From NCBI GenBank assembly GCA_029582265.1, contig CM055820.1, forward strand, positions 14,559,695 through 14,623,694: a stretch of DNA of 64,000 nt, in the 5' to 3' direction. Positions 28,040 through 40,982 of this stretch are shown here, piece by piece. A program made the position numbers and the translations under genes. Numbering within the stretch: position 1 is the stretch's first letter; each line of letters starts with the position of its first letter. The notes beneath the pieces were generated by a model that had not been told where the DNA came from, did not search any database, and saw only the letters and a list, made by a program, of their open reading frames with translations. Source of the stretch: Zoroaster sp. YZ-2022 (taxonomy: Eukaryota; Echinodermata; Asteroidea; Forcipulatida; Zoroasteridae).

Positions 28040-30470
28040 AAAATAAAATATTAATAAATAAATAAAACATGCCCAGTTCCTGGATTCAATTATTTACTTT
28101 TACTGTAATAAGTAGGGCATATATATATTAATTTTATTTTGTTTGTGTCCACAATATAATTCAGCAAAAGAAAAATGTTTAAAACACCGTTCAGTGACAG
28201 GCAATAATGGACCGATCAAATCAAAATAAAGTGTTTCATGTTTGAGGATATCGCTGATACTAGATAGCATATTGTTGTTTGACAAAATAATAATAGTAAT
28301 AGTAATAATATTATCAGTATTATTGATAATGATGGATGGCCAAAATGTTAATAATTGGTCCCATTCCCTGTAGCCCTGGAATTTTATTGAGAAATTCACG
28401 CCCCCAAATAGACCCAAACCCCACTTGAACCATCTTTGCAATTTGTCTGTGCACACATTAAACAGACATCGTAAATTTTTTTGTGCGCATAAGTTGTTTT
28501 TCAAGATGGCCGTCCTCGTTAAAAAAACCTGCAAAGTGGCGATCGTCTTATAATTTTTTCGGGCCTATATGTAGGGTTTTCAGGTGAAAAATTATTCCTA
28601 AACCAATATGCTCAATATTTATATCAAATTAAAGGTCTTGATGAAAGAAATACAATGGTTTTTAAATAAAGAAAATCAGACGAGTAGTTTTTGAGGAATC
28701 CTGTTTTATTTAATCAAGTATATAGCATTCGATGAAGCGCGACTGTCCATACACTGTGTACATCCCTAATGGCAACAAAACCGTTGAATCAGCCTACACA
28801 CACCGTGATACACACGCACAGCGTTCGTGCTCGTTTCCCTCATAAGAGCTTTTGAAAGGGTGTAAAAAATACACTCTCTGCTCAAAACTAAACAAAATTG
28901 CGGCTCAAAACTTTCACATACATGTATGATAGAAAAGAAGTGTAAAATTAATTCAGACACCGCTCTTAACTTTCAACTTGAAGATTTCACCTAAAAAAAA
29001 CGGTGTTTACTTTTTATCTCTTCATTACTTCGGTTGTAGAGTAAGCTGTGGAGATCGAGCAAGCATGGGTATGTAAAGGAGCCCTTTGACTCAATAGGGA
29101 AACCCGTTTTCATGTCAATCACAATGTATTCGGGTGCGGAGACAGCTCCGAAGTGGATGCCCTCAGCAGAGCGCGGCAAATTTTACGGGCTGAATGCACC
29201 CGATCTCAGAACACTTCGCAAAAGGCTGGGCGGGACGAGAGTGGTTCATTCATAAAAACCTAGGCTTTCGCACGTACTTCCGATTGCTATTTTATGTACA
29301 TTGTTGGATAGCTGAAACTAAGCTTTCCAATGAGCTATTACATGTAAGATTTCGATAGGTAAAAGTAGTAAAAAAATTTGATTTAAAATTTTGATGTTTT
29401 TTGTTGTGGGCGATGCGCTGTGTGTGTGGAGGGCTTCAGTCAAGCACGTACGAACTGAAAACCCTACTATATGGCACGAAATATAAATGTAAGTGAAACT
29501 TTTTGGGGGGGCGCCTTGCCCCATGAGTGTGGCTCAGACACGTACCTGTATCCAGAGCCACACATTGGTATGATTTCTGCTAACGGCAGTATTTCTTTAA
29601 TTCCAGGCGCTGAAATTGACGATATTTGCAACCATTTTGACAGACTAGATACGTTCCTTACATGTTTAACTAATGGTGATTTCACTTACATTAAAATTTC
29701 GTGACATTTTGGCCCGAAAAAATTACAAGACGATCGACATTGTGCAGGTTTCAACGAGGACGGCCATCTTGAATGTATGAGAGTGGTGAACGGGAAAACA
29801 ACTTGCGCACGCAACAATTTTACGAGAGCTGTTTTACGTGTGCACATACTTGCTGTATTTTAGCGCGCAGAGATATGACCACGTGATGTCGCCGATATAA
29901 ACTTTCATCAAATTAACCGTACTGCATGTGTGACCAGCCAGACTAACTACGCTGCCAGGCCCCTGTATAATACACCTAATGTTTACCTTGTTTATTTTCT
30001 TTGTATATAAAAGCTTGGCACTTGTACTGCACAGTAGGCGAAGTAAGTTGAACAGCGCCGCCAGCGTTGATCACTTTGCGCCCGCTAGCGTTCTTTAACT
30101 GCATAATTTGCATAAGGCGGACGATTTAAATGCACCTCTTAACGGCTATAGGCACATGGGCGTGAACATTCCGGAGATTCCTAGATATTTTCCTGGAGAG
30201 TAAGCAAGTAGGGTATAGCGCATTTGACTTCTTGCAATCCTTGAAGCCACACCTTACTCCTCTGGAGTTTTTTTTTTTGCTGTTTAATTATTGATATTGC
30301 CGGGCTGCGTTTATTAGGCCCCTATCTTCAGTCGCTAAGCCGTCAGTCTCCGTGAGGCATAGGTGGAGAAACTACAACTGCGCTGGTAAGTGTCTTTAAC
30401 CTTAAAATGATTGTAAGATTTTATTTTAAGAATGATTGCTGAAGTGAAATTGGCTTTAGATAAGATTAAC
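28040..30470. other. Repeat debris, no gene recognised
   Basis: Contains family R copies at 28375-28575 (minus) and 29480-29900 (plus). The rest is AT-rich sequence without convincing frames; a short minus-strand frame at 28991-29179 shows no recognisable motif. Confidence 0.5.
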
Positions 30471-30477
30471 TGTTTTA

Positions 30478-31124
30478 TTAACCCTAACGATCCCCATCCA
30501 GCCAAACCCATCCACCAGGGATTGTTGGAGTTTGATGAGTTGAGTACTGTGTACTTCTGATATGGCATGTGTAAAGTGTTGGAATATGGCTGGATGAGTA
30601 CTGTATGTGTGCGGTAACAGTGTTGGATTTTGATTGAGTGAGGACGGTGGTTCTACTAGCATGCAACATTGTTAGACTTTGAGTGGAGAGAGTGTGTGTA
30701 TGCAACCTGCTGTAATAAACAACTGATAAAGGCAAATATTGTACTTAGGTATGCTTGGCATTGTGTCTAACATCGTACAACTACATTTTGTAGAACCTAC
30801 CATTTATTCCATAGGGTGTTTTAGTTTTTGTATAGTTAAGTTTTTTTAGCATGAAAACAATTGTTGGATTATGATGGGTTGATTATGATGGGTTGAGTAC
30901 TGTGTGACTCCAGTGTTCAAACTTTACTTTGGGCCATGTGTCCCCACTCAATCAAAATCCAACAGCTAAGGGCCTGTTGGAGTTTGATTGGTTGAGTACT
31001 GTTATGGCAAGTGGACTGTTGGAGTTTGATGGGTTGAGTACTGTAAACCAGCAACAGTCAACCATGGTGTTGGGATTTGATAGGTTGAGGAAGGTTTCTA
31101 GTATGCTTAGGGAGTTAGGGTTAA
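30478..31124. mobile_element. TTAA-flanked MITE D (647 bp)
   Basis: TTAACCCTAACGATCCCC to GGGAGTTAGGG-TTAA, with several scattered copies of GTTGGAGTTTGATGGGTTGA-type text followed by GTACTGT inside. Confidence 0.7.
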
Positions 31125-32739
31125 AGATACAGAATTTGTGTATAATATTTTGAATGGATAACTGAATTTCGATGGATTTAATATTTGTTTCCCATTTATT
31201 TACAGAAAGCCATAATATATTATTAGTGACTGTCGTTTTGTAAAGTGTAAATACTGTAAATTTCATCCACACCACGCCGAATAAATTACTTGTAAAGAAA
31301 CATAATCTCTGACTCTTTTCGTTGTCACCATCCCGCGTAACCTCACCAACTCGGTTACACATGGTAAGTTCATCCCCTTTTAACTATTATATATGCCCCC
31401 AAATAGACCCAAACCCCGCTTGAACCATCTTTGCAATTTGTCTGTGCACACATTAAACAGCCGTCGTAAAATTGTTGTGCGCATAAGTTGTTTTTCAAGA
31501 TGGCCAACATGTGGCTAAGGATAGACTAGAGGTCCGTGCCACACTGGAAGGGCAAATGTTCTCCACCTTACTGGGCAGGTAAGATTACATTATTGGTTAT
31601 ATCAGTCCGGGAAAACTCCAAATACGGCAACGCTGCTATATACGGCAACCTTGAGTTGCTGAATACAGCAACGTTTCATTATACGGCAACGTTAGGGTTG
31701 CCGTATACGGCAACTCTTTCATTCAAATGCAAAAAGGGAAACGAAATATGCAAAATTGGAATAGTGAAAATCATAAAAATATGTTCTTTGGTTCCTTACC
31801 CAAATTCCTATCTGCGCACATCAAAAAGATATCTGTGCATTTTCTTGCAAATGACCGTTTAAAACCAACACTCTAGCCCATCCGACGGTTAACGTGTGAC
31901 TCCATTTTTGACGTGCAAGAATACATCCTCAATCAAGATTATTATTTTACGCATGGTTCATGAAACAAAACTTTAAACATGGTTGTTGTTCTCTAAAATA
32001 TAATAATTAAAATTAAACAAATAACATTATTTATGTTAATATGAGTAAACACTTTTTTTTAAATTGTATTTTAAATATATACTACATTGGAAATTATCTC
32101 TCTTCGCGGGAAAAGCTCTGGAAGCGCGGGAAACTAAAATCGACGACAACATTTATACAAACAAAACTCAATTATTGGATAAAAATAGAAGTAAAAGAAG
32201 ACATATTTTGCATTTATACATTGTGATTAAAGCCAGCACCTTTTGACAATGATAAATAGCCTTGAAGCTGACGTTGAAAGTGAGAAAGGACGGCGAAAAC
32301 ACAAGACATGTACCAAGAAATATATTGAGAAACCTAACCATCGCCGTTCTTGTTACCACAAACGAAGCCGCAGCATTGTTCTGGCCGTTTAAAAACTTGT
32401 ACCGTAGGGACTAAATAGGGCATAAATCCCTAGGCCTATGTCCGATAATGTAATTTCATGTGCGTTTGGGCTTTTTAACGCTTTTTTATGTGATGGGGGC
32501 TGTCGGGTAAAGCCAATTAAAAAAAGGTATATACTATATAATAGTGATAATTAAAGTTTTAAACCTTTGAAATACGAAAGCAAAGGAGCTTGAAATTCAG
32601 ATGAGATGTAAAGTGACACTAAGTATTGAACCTACATGGAAGTGGTAAGAAAGGCTTTGGCCGAAGACCTGGTGAATCACATCACTCCTCACTTGGCCCG
32701 TCCTAGTGACCCGATCATTATATTAGGCTGAAGAAGTTG

Positions 32740-32850
32740 TGGCAGCACCACTTTCAAAATTCAATAAAGGGAAGGTGCAAAAACACCAGTAACTTTACAA
32801 AGAATCTAATTGAACATTACGAAAGTCATCCACCAAAATATTATTTCCGA
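32740..32850 (+). pseudogene. Possible BED-finger relic of a transposase
   Basis: The frame gives LWQHHFQ, then CKNTSNFTKNLIEHYESHP, which resembles the second half of a BED zinc finger (C, TSN, H, H). It is isolated, so weak. Confidence 0.3.
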
Positions 32851-34555
32851 GTTGAATTCTGCAAATTCCATTGTCAGTTCACTTCAAGCGAGACAAGTAC
32901 AATAGTACACTTCTCCATTTATCCATATCAGCAGACAATGATGGCAGTGCAAATTTAAAAACAATATTTCATTTTTGTCAAAGTTGTACCTTCCCTTTAT
33001 CAAAGGTTGTGTTCCAACCCTGTATACATTTTAAAGTTGGTTTCAGTTTTAACAGTTATAAGTTATAACTTTCATGAACAAAATACACAGTAATTAAAAC
33101 AACATTAACAAATGATATTTTTCTTAATTTGATTTATTTAAATCTTTCTTTGTAATGACAACATTGTAATAATGACAACTATAATTTACTAAATATTTAT
33201 TTTTAATAAGCACTGTTGTTGACTCGAGTCGGTGACTCGGACTCGAGTCCGACTCGAGTCGCCAATTTTTGTGACTTGCGACTTGACTTGACTTGGACAA
33301 AAATGACTTGGGACTTGACTTGACTTGTACAAAAATGACTTGTGACTTGACTTGACTTGAGTAAATTTGACTTGACGACATTGCAAGTCATCATGTATTT
33401 TAGGTTGTTTTATTACATGTATTTTTCTGGTCAATCCAGCCACGGCAGCCGAATACTTTTTGTGACGGGAAAAAAATGCCGTCGCGAATCTATACGTAAT
33501 ACATAATAATAGTGTATACTGTACACGTATGTGCCTTGTACTGTAAAGTGTACGCTACATGTCTAGTCTTCAACACGATCCGTCGTAGTGGCAGAAGTGG
33601 GCTATTACTGGTAAAGGCATTGCATTAATATTCAAAATAATTTATACAAACGGCTGGAACGAGGTTATAGCGACATTGTTAATTGTATTAAGAATTTGTA
33701 AAGTGTTGAACAAATTATCGCAAATTTTTCGTAAAACAAAACCGAATAGTTATTTTGACTCAAATTATGTTTATTATGTGTGTAATCATTTAAGGGTACA
33801 TGTTTTTTTTTTAATGTTTTACTCCGTAAAAAGGGAATTTTAAAATATTTTACGAACGTAATTTTTAAATTCTCCTTACATCACCTATGCAAGCGTTGTC
33901 AGAGTTGTCAACACAGAATCATTAAGTATTTCATGCACAACGTTGTAATACACTGGAGTCCGTGATTTTAACAAATGTATTGTTTGTGACAATTAACAGC
34001 GACCAAATAACTAAGAAGCAGCAATTACTAGTTTTTGGGGCGTATACAAAATTTATCTTCTTCCAAATTACCAAATTCCGAGGCCCATATAAGACTAGGA
34101 GTGTAAATTACCATCCGTCGGTTTCCGTCCTGGGAGAAAAATGAATTGTCCCGCGTGTAACAGCTTCAACCGTCTGCAAATTTTCGTACAAATATTGAAA
34201 TGAACCACTCTAAATACATGTTACCTACGCTAGATTGATAATTTTCAGATTAAAAAAATTTAAAACCTCAATCGCTTCTTTCTATACTTTCCACACAACC
34301 CCCATAATTTCTGGACCGAATTTATGAAAAACTACCTGGTTCCCTGTTTTGTAAATAAAATTCAGATGCGGACACCAACAAAAACAATGACGCACTACAC
34401 AATTTGTGAAGCGTTAACGTCATACTTGGCAGGTTTGACAGATTTGTTTGTGAGTTTCTGGTCTTCAATAGTCCTTTATTGACCTCCCATCATGTTATCA
34501 CTTGTTTTTCATTTATTTTATTCAATCAGCAACTTATATTAATGAAGTAAAATAC

Positions 34556-34805
34556 GTAAGACTAATTGCGGTGACACCATGTGGAATCTCAATTGAGTAG
34601 TAATTAGTTCTGAAAAGAACTGGTGGTACAACTCGACGTTTCGATCAGTATGCTCTGATCGTCCTCAGGAGAATGCCGGACTCTGGAAAATGCTGCTGCT
34701 TAAGTAGACTGCTGGAGGATCATCCCATGAATGGATGCTGGAGGATTAGTTTGTTGAGGCGCGCAGGCGGGAAACTGTGAAACTGTGAACTGTTGAGACT
34801 AGGAT
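34556..34805 (-). mobile_element. Penelope-type end with intact hammerhead (copy 3)
   Basis: Reverse complement of copy 1 over about 240 bp. Core at 34668-34635 on the minus strand: CTGAGGA, GATCAG/CTGATC, GAAACGTC. Confidence 0.7.
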
Positions 34806-35169
34806 CCTAGTAAAATACGTCTAAACATCTTCAATAAAGCCTGTCAATCTTTAGGCCTACAGTGTACATTTGAGCCTATATGTTTAGCATACATTTCCCT
34901 TTACATGTACTGCACGATACACGGTACATGTGTGTGCGTTTGTATAGTTTTCTAGAAAATATTGCCCGATGATTACAGCGAGGTTTCGCGGCTAATTCGA
35001 GATAAATGTGTCAATTATGTATATCCTATAAACAACAAATGACAAACACTGGATTTATTCTCACTGCCAAGACAGGGAACATGACAAACAGAACATTATT
35101 ATAGGCCAACAAATTTTTTTTTTTTAAAAGCCTCCGGTTTCTGGTGATCTCCGTGCACGTGGCCTCAGC

Positions 35170-35335
35170 TAGACCTGCACGTCGGCATTTTATTTTATTA
35201 TTTTTTGCTATGAAACGATGTCCAATCGCAGCCACACTTTTTCACATAGGGGTATAAACGTTTCCCTGATTTGTGAGTCCTCTCTTAGCCACCATACTTT
35301 GTATAATGGGAAATTTGGTCCCCACCTATACATGT
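35170..35335. repeat. Dispersed repeat family S (also near 40340 and 55640)
   Basis: Shared blocks: GCTATGAAACGATGTCCAAT, CACTTTTTCACATAGGGGTA, CCATACTTTGTATAATGGG. The copy at 40290-40480 is inverted; the one at 55650-55830 is in the same orientation. All three lie close to a GTCACCGCACC-like sequence. Origin unknown. Confidence 0.6.
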
Positions 35336-37179
35336 AAAACAAATTTAAACAAAACAAAACAAACAAAAAACAAAATCGCGTCACCGCACCAATTTTGAAA
35401 CTGGACACTTTTTTAGCCTTATTTGGGACGATAAATGACTTGTGACTTGACTTGACTTGAGAAAATTTGACTTGTGGCTTGACTGGAGAAAATTTGACTT
35501 GTGACTTGACTTGACTTGAGAAAATTTGACTTGAGACTTGACTTGAGAACATTTGACTTGTGACTTGACTTGACTTGAGAAAAAATGACTTGGTTACAAC
35601 ACTGTTAATAAGTACTTGATTACAATCACAGCTTGGTAAATAATGAGTCAAATTCAAGAGCAATATTTATTTTCATAAATATTTATATTTATTTAAATTT
35701 CTAATTTACTAAATATTTATTTTACTAAGTACGTGATTGCAATCACAATTTAGTAAACGAATCAAATTCAAAAGCAATATTTATTAAAATGGAGAAATTA
35801 TTTAAATTTTTACAGCAGATCTTTGTGATTATACAAAAATTACTAGTCCTTGTTTTTACAATCCGCCTAAATAAAACTACAAAACATTCGCTCTGTCAAT
35901 ACCTTACTTATAAAAATTGCTTTGTATAATTAGCATGTGAACAAATTACTGGAATTGAAAATTTTTCTGAAATTCAATATTTGACAATCTTGCCTACAGA
36001 GTGCTGTATCAGTGTATGTGTTGATTTTTATTCTAACTTGATTTGAACCAATGGACAAAATAAATGATCTCGTATTTTTTTTATTATAAGAGGTCCATAT
36101 TTTCATTAATACAGTTGTTCAATTGATAAGACCATGATGCTCTTCTGCCAAGTAGATTGCTTACACTTCTGGTAACCAAGCAATCAAGACACTAGCCCCT
36201 CTCCCCAATCCACCAATTACACACATTTCTACTGCCGCACCCTACTGGTCACACCCCGCCCCATCCCCACCCATCCCCAATCCCCACCCCACCCCACTAT
36301 ACCACACATTCCAAATGACCCTATCCACATTGATTTGAACAACGATTAAGATGTTTAATTAAAGACACAAAACAATAAAAACATCGGTTATTCAGTAGTT
36401 TTCTATAAATTTAAGCCCCTTAGCTAGGTATGTGAAGAAAATATTCAAAGTGAACCAATACCAATGCAATTAGTACCACTGGAAAGAGTTTGAAAAATCC
36501 TACACAGTGGTACCAAAGTTATTGAGATATCTTAATTGATAAGGAAATTACACGCATTTGGAGCTCATTATTAGCGTCATTTCTCTGACAGGTACTTGAT
36601 TAGAATTTTGTGACCGAAAACGCGACTTTTTTGAATAAAAACGATTGTGGTTTGAACAAAAACGCTTGTGATTCCTTCGTTAATCAGCTGCGACTGGTCG
36701 GCCGACCCGCCGCGTCAGACTCGGGTAAGTCAATTTTTGGGGACCCATAAAATACAATGAAACTTTGGGATTTTAAAGATGAAATAACAACAATAATGTA
36801 GACTAACCTTTCAATAATGTAGGATTGGGCCTTAGAGTGGTATTTGTGCCGTCAAAACAGTGATTTCTTAAACTTTTCCAGCGAAGGTCAAAACATTCCA
36901 AAAATAAAAAAATCAAACATGGCGGATGTAAGAGGGGATTTTCCACTACGTCATCATCGTCTACAGCCAATCAGAATGCGAATTTATGGGGATTTCCCCA
37001 GCGTGCATGACGCGATGCGGAACAGAAATCGGGCAGAAAATATCGGCCGCGATCGATGCGTATCTTCACATACCTACCTTAGCTGTATTTCGCGTTTACA
37101 CACCGGAAGTTGCATTATTCGGCAACTGGTTGCCGTATACAGCAACGTTGCCGTATTTGGAGTTTTCCCGGACTGAGTG

Positions 37180-37700
37180 ATAATTGATAATATTAATAAG
37201 ACAGTGAATCACTGAATGAGTGATAGGCCTACTGATAGTGATATAATAAATGAGAACAAGTGGCGGTCGGATACGGCATTCTACCCCATTGATTAATGGC
37301 CAGACACTTAAGTACTCAGTGGTAAAACCAGCTTTAACAATGTTTGCGAGTAAATTACTTAAATAAATCATTAAATTTTAAGACTTACCACCGTTTTCTT
37401 AATACTTAATAATAGCACCTCCGCACGTGTGCATATGCGCCGTGGCAATTTACAATGGTAAATAACTTAACTCAATGCTTAATTCTAAGCTAGTACGGAA
37501 CCCTGACTGAATGTATTCAGTTCATTTTCAGTAATTTGGGCGCTGTTGAATTAATTGAGAACGCAAGAGGGCGCTTTATCTAACCAGGGTGAATCACTGA
37601 TGGTGATCAGTCAGGTGAATCGGTAAGTATTCGGGTGTCCATCAATATCGCCTCACCCACCCATTGTTCTTTACACAAATTGCAGTAACAAATAAATAAC
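37180..37700. other. No gene seen
   Basis: Right-hand remainder of the repeat hosting the 5.6-kb element, then unremarkable AT-rich DNA up to the LINE. Confidence 0.45.
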
Positions 37701-40134
37701 ATTTTAAATCCTTGTCAATCTGGTTTCAGAAGTAAACATTCTACAAATACTACACTTTTAGATGTTTCTGATCATATTCTTAAGAACATGAATGATGATA
37801 AAGCTACAGCTGCTATTTTTCTTGACCTGAAAAAGGCATTTGACACTGTTAACCACCATCTGCTTATTGAGAAGCTTAAACATATAGGTATTAAAGACAA
37901 CACATTGAACTGGTTTATTTCTTATCTCTCAAATAGATCTCAAGTTGTTAGTATTAATTCCTCACTCTCTGATTTAAAATGTATTGACATAGGGGTTCCC
38001 CAGGGTTCTATTCTTGGACCATTATTGTTTATAATCTTTGTTAATTCACTTGCTGACTGCATTTGTATCTTGCAAGTGCGTAATGTATGCTGATGACACA
38101 ACTCTTTTGTGCAGTTCAAAAGATTCTCTTACCTTAGGGGCCGTTCACAATTATCAACATTTTCACGAGCGTACAAACCGTACGCTGGGGGGGAGGGGGT
38201 TAAGGCGCCGCGTACGCTTTTTCAAAAAGTAAAAATGTCGATTTGTAAAAACGGCGCGAAATACACGGCCAACGCCCAGAAAGATCGTAGGCCTCGATCT
38301 TAACCGCGGCCACCGCGGCCAATGCCGTGATGCCCTGTCGAGATTGCCGCAATGTTCCTTCAAAAAACGCTCTCGTAACGGCCAACTTGGCCAGCATGCC
38401 CTTTTTGAGAAACATACAGTAGTAGATAGGCCTACCTCTATTTGCGTATTCATGTCAGATGAAAACGTAAATACATGTACACGTAAATAACAGGAGATTT
38501 CTTGTGCGGATCCATTGTTTAATTTTGTGTTTTGCAGTCACGCAATCACACACAAAATCCCATCAAGCCACGACCATGACATGCATGACGACCGGCCAAC
38601 GTACATGTACATACGTGTGCTAAGTTTTAGACTCAAGTTTTGAAATGCCTACATTTATTGATTCTGTTGTGTGTCTCTGTTTTGCTGCAGACTCTTTAAA
38701 TTTGACTTTGCCTTCATAAGTTCATAGTGCACGCTTCTGAGACTTGGTTTTCTTCAGCTACCAAATCTCAGGAGTTTGCACAATGGACATGATGGAGGCA
38801 AAGTCAAATTACAGCTAAATTCTGTGTGCTGAACCATGCAAGTATTATAATACTTCTTTATCATGTTTATAATACTTCCATGGTTGAACTGACCTCGGTT
38901 TAAAATATTTGCTGCAGACTGACTGTATATTATACTTTGCCTGAATACATTACTTTTGAACACAAATCTATTGTTTGAAATCAACATTTTATTTTGTACA
39001 CTTAAAGGGGGGGGGAGGGGGGTCTGAAAAAGTGTACCGGTACTCTTTGTACACTTGTGAAAATGTTCATAATTGTGAACGGCCCCTTACAATCTGAGCT
39101 TAATGCAAACTTAAATAGCATTTCGAAGTGGTTTAATGTAAACAAACTAACTCTTAACATTAATAAAACAAAGCTCATGATATTTGGAACTAAACACACA
39201 TTACAAAACTTCAAGAATATTTCCCTTACATATGATACAGATATAATTGAAAGAGTGGACAATTTTAAATACTTGGGTGTTGTTTTTGACCCACAACTAA
39301 TATGGAGTAATCATATTGATCAATTAACTTCTAATGTATCCAAACGTATTGGTATAATTCGAAGAATCAAATATTATCTTCCTTCGTCTACTCTGAATTT
39401 GCTTGGCAATGCTCTTGTTATGCCTCTTTTTGATTATTGTAGTTCTGTTTGGTCTAATTGTAAAGCTCAATATTCTAATTCTCTTCAAATTCTTCATAAT
39501 ACTAATAGGCTTGCCAGAATATTGCTCTCTGCTGACAGTCGTACTTCGGTTAACGATCTAATGACTAAACTTAGCTGGAATAAATTAGAACAAAGATGGA
39601 ATGACCAACTTCTTATCACAACATTTAAATGTTTACAAGGCAACGCACCTTCATATTTATCGTCAAATTTCTTATTCAGTGATTCTGCACATTCCAAGGG
39701 TACACGGAGTCAAACATTTAAATGTTTACTTCTTCCACCATGGAAAACTAATCCAGGTAGACGGTCATTCCACTTTAGAGCTGTAAATCGCTGGAATAAG
39801 TTGTCAAATGACATTTGGCTCAACTTTAGTACCATGACTACACATATTTTTAAAAATGACATCAGTACTCATTAATGCTGACATATTATGATTTCATGTA
39901 TATTGATATATAGGCCTAATGTACATTTATATGTTTACACTTTTAAACTTAATACTATGTTATGACTGTGTATATTATGTACACATACTGTAAATATATC
40001 TTGTATATACTTTTGTACATTTTAAATACATGTAGTGTAGAATACAATAATGTTTTAATCTGGACCTCTTGGGAGACCAGTACTTTGTATTGAAAGAGAT
40101 ATCCAGAATAAAGATAGAATAAACAAACAAACAT
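37701..40134 (+). mobile_element. 5'-truncated LINE, split by a Harbinger-type MITE
   Basis: Reverse transcriptase from QSGFRSKHST (motif 1-2), FLDLKKAFDTVNH (motif A), GVPQGSILGPLLF (motif B) and YADDT (motif C), which lies across a one-base frame shift near 38085. It resumes after the insert at 39090 with LTLNINKTKLMIFG, FKYLGVVFD and RRSFHFRAVNRWNKL to a stop at 39873. A 3' untranslated region of about 260 bp ends in an AAACA-type tail. The endonuclease domain is missing. Confidence 0.88.
38137..39086. mobile_element. Harbinger-type MITE inside the LINE (950 bp)
   Basis: Ends GGGGCCGTTCACAATTATCA and its reverse complement GTGAACGGCCCC, with about 30 bp of inverted similarity. A TTA duplication (38134-38136 and 39087-39089) fits PIF/Harbinger. 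No transposase inside. Confidence 0.82.
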
Positions 40135-40289
40135 TAGTTGATGATCTAATTGATTCTACGGTTCTACGATTTCAACACCCTCGATCAAACGTACAATAAT
40201 GCCAAAAATGTCTCCAGTTTCTGGTCATCGGTCAGCTTCAAAATCGGTGCGGTGACGCGTTTTTTGTAGATTTTTTTGGGGGGGGGGGG

Positions 40290-40480
40290 GTTGCCAACAG
40301 GGAAATACGTGACACATTGTATATGCGGGGACCAAATTTCCCACACACAAAGTATGGCGGCTATAATAAGAGAGGTCTCACAAATCGGACAAACGTTCAT
40401 GCCCCTGTGTGAAAAAATCGTTTCGAACACAGCACGGCGGTATTCCACGGCTGCAATATTGGACATCGTTTCGTAGCAAA
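40290..40480 (-). repeat. Dispersed repeat family S, inverted copy
   Basis: Reverse-complement match to 35170-35335 (AAAGTATGGCGGCTATAATA, GAAAAAATCGTTTCG). It starts about 440 bases upstream of the XDH start codon. Confidence 0.55.
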
Positions 40481-40919
40481 ATAAAAGAAAATTAAAAACG
40501 CGTGTTTCTGAGGCGGCGGCACACGGAGACAAGAAACCAGAGACCTTTTTTATGGATAAAGGCCGTTCTAAAAGTGGCACTATTGTCCGATAACACCACT
40601 CAACCACTGATAGATCAGTGCATGCACTCAACAGCGCGTGTGTTGAAAATTTTGGCTTCAACCTCTGTGAGACCGGAATTCGGCCAAACGGGGTTGTCTT
40701 GGATCTAGGTTTGGTACTCTCGGGTTGATTAGCTGGGCCGCAGCCGGCCGTAGCGAAGGTACGTCCTTATACAACGGTTACAAACACAGTGTCCAGCTCA
40801 TCAGGCTACCGAGGTTGGTCGGACAGGTGTATGGATCTGGTTCACGCATTCACATAAACAAATTCACATCGTGTCCAACTTGAAGCACCATCAAATAGAA
40901 TTCTATGAGCTGAAGCGCA

Positions 40920-40982
40920 ATGGATTTAGCAGGAGAAAGTCTTGGAAGCAACGTGCTAGTGTTCTTTTGTAATGGAAAAAAG
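40920..40982 (+). CDS. XDH/AOX exon 1
   Basis: ATG in the context GAAGCGCAATGG. Reads [20 protein letters not shown], then K, ending AAG|GTAAGA in phase 0. The LVFFxNGKK block is the N-terminal strand of the family. Confidence 0.8.

Larger units (their letters stand above)
33211..35604. mobile_element. hAT element with subterminal GACTTG arrays
   Basis: TTAATAAG on both sides (33203-33210 and 35605-35612) is a perfect 8-bp target duplication. Ends are CACTGTTGTTGACTCG and, reversed, CAGTGTTGTAACCAAG. Arrays of GACTTGTGACTTGACTTG occur inside each end (33270-33375 and 35435-35590), plus a CTCGAG-rich cluster at 33222-33262. There is no transposase frame. A Penelope end is nested at 34556-34805. 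Confidence 0.82.
31602..37176. mobile_element. 5.6-kb element with inverted ends rich in TACGGCAAC
   Basis: Left end CAGTCCGGGAAAACTCCAAA then TACGGCAACG; the right end is the reverse complement over more than 50 bp with a few differences. Multiple TACGGCAAC/GTTGCCGTA units follow at both ends. The flanks match a related undisrupted copy at about 49030-49105 (ATTGGTTATAT ... GTGGCGGTCGGATACG), which shows where it inserted. No target duplication is visible and the superfamily is unknown to me. It contains the hAT element at 33211. Confidence 0.6.

Noticed and set aside
33124..33443. Ser/Gln/Val-Lys repeat frames (SSQVKSQ)
   Set aside because: Readings of the GACTTG array in the hAT element end.
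38163..38453. Minus-strand frame of 96 residues in the MITE
   Set aside because: It lies inside the 950-bp Harbinger-type MITE and has no recognisable domain.
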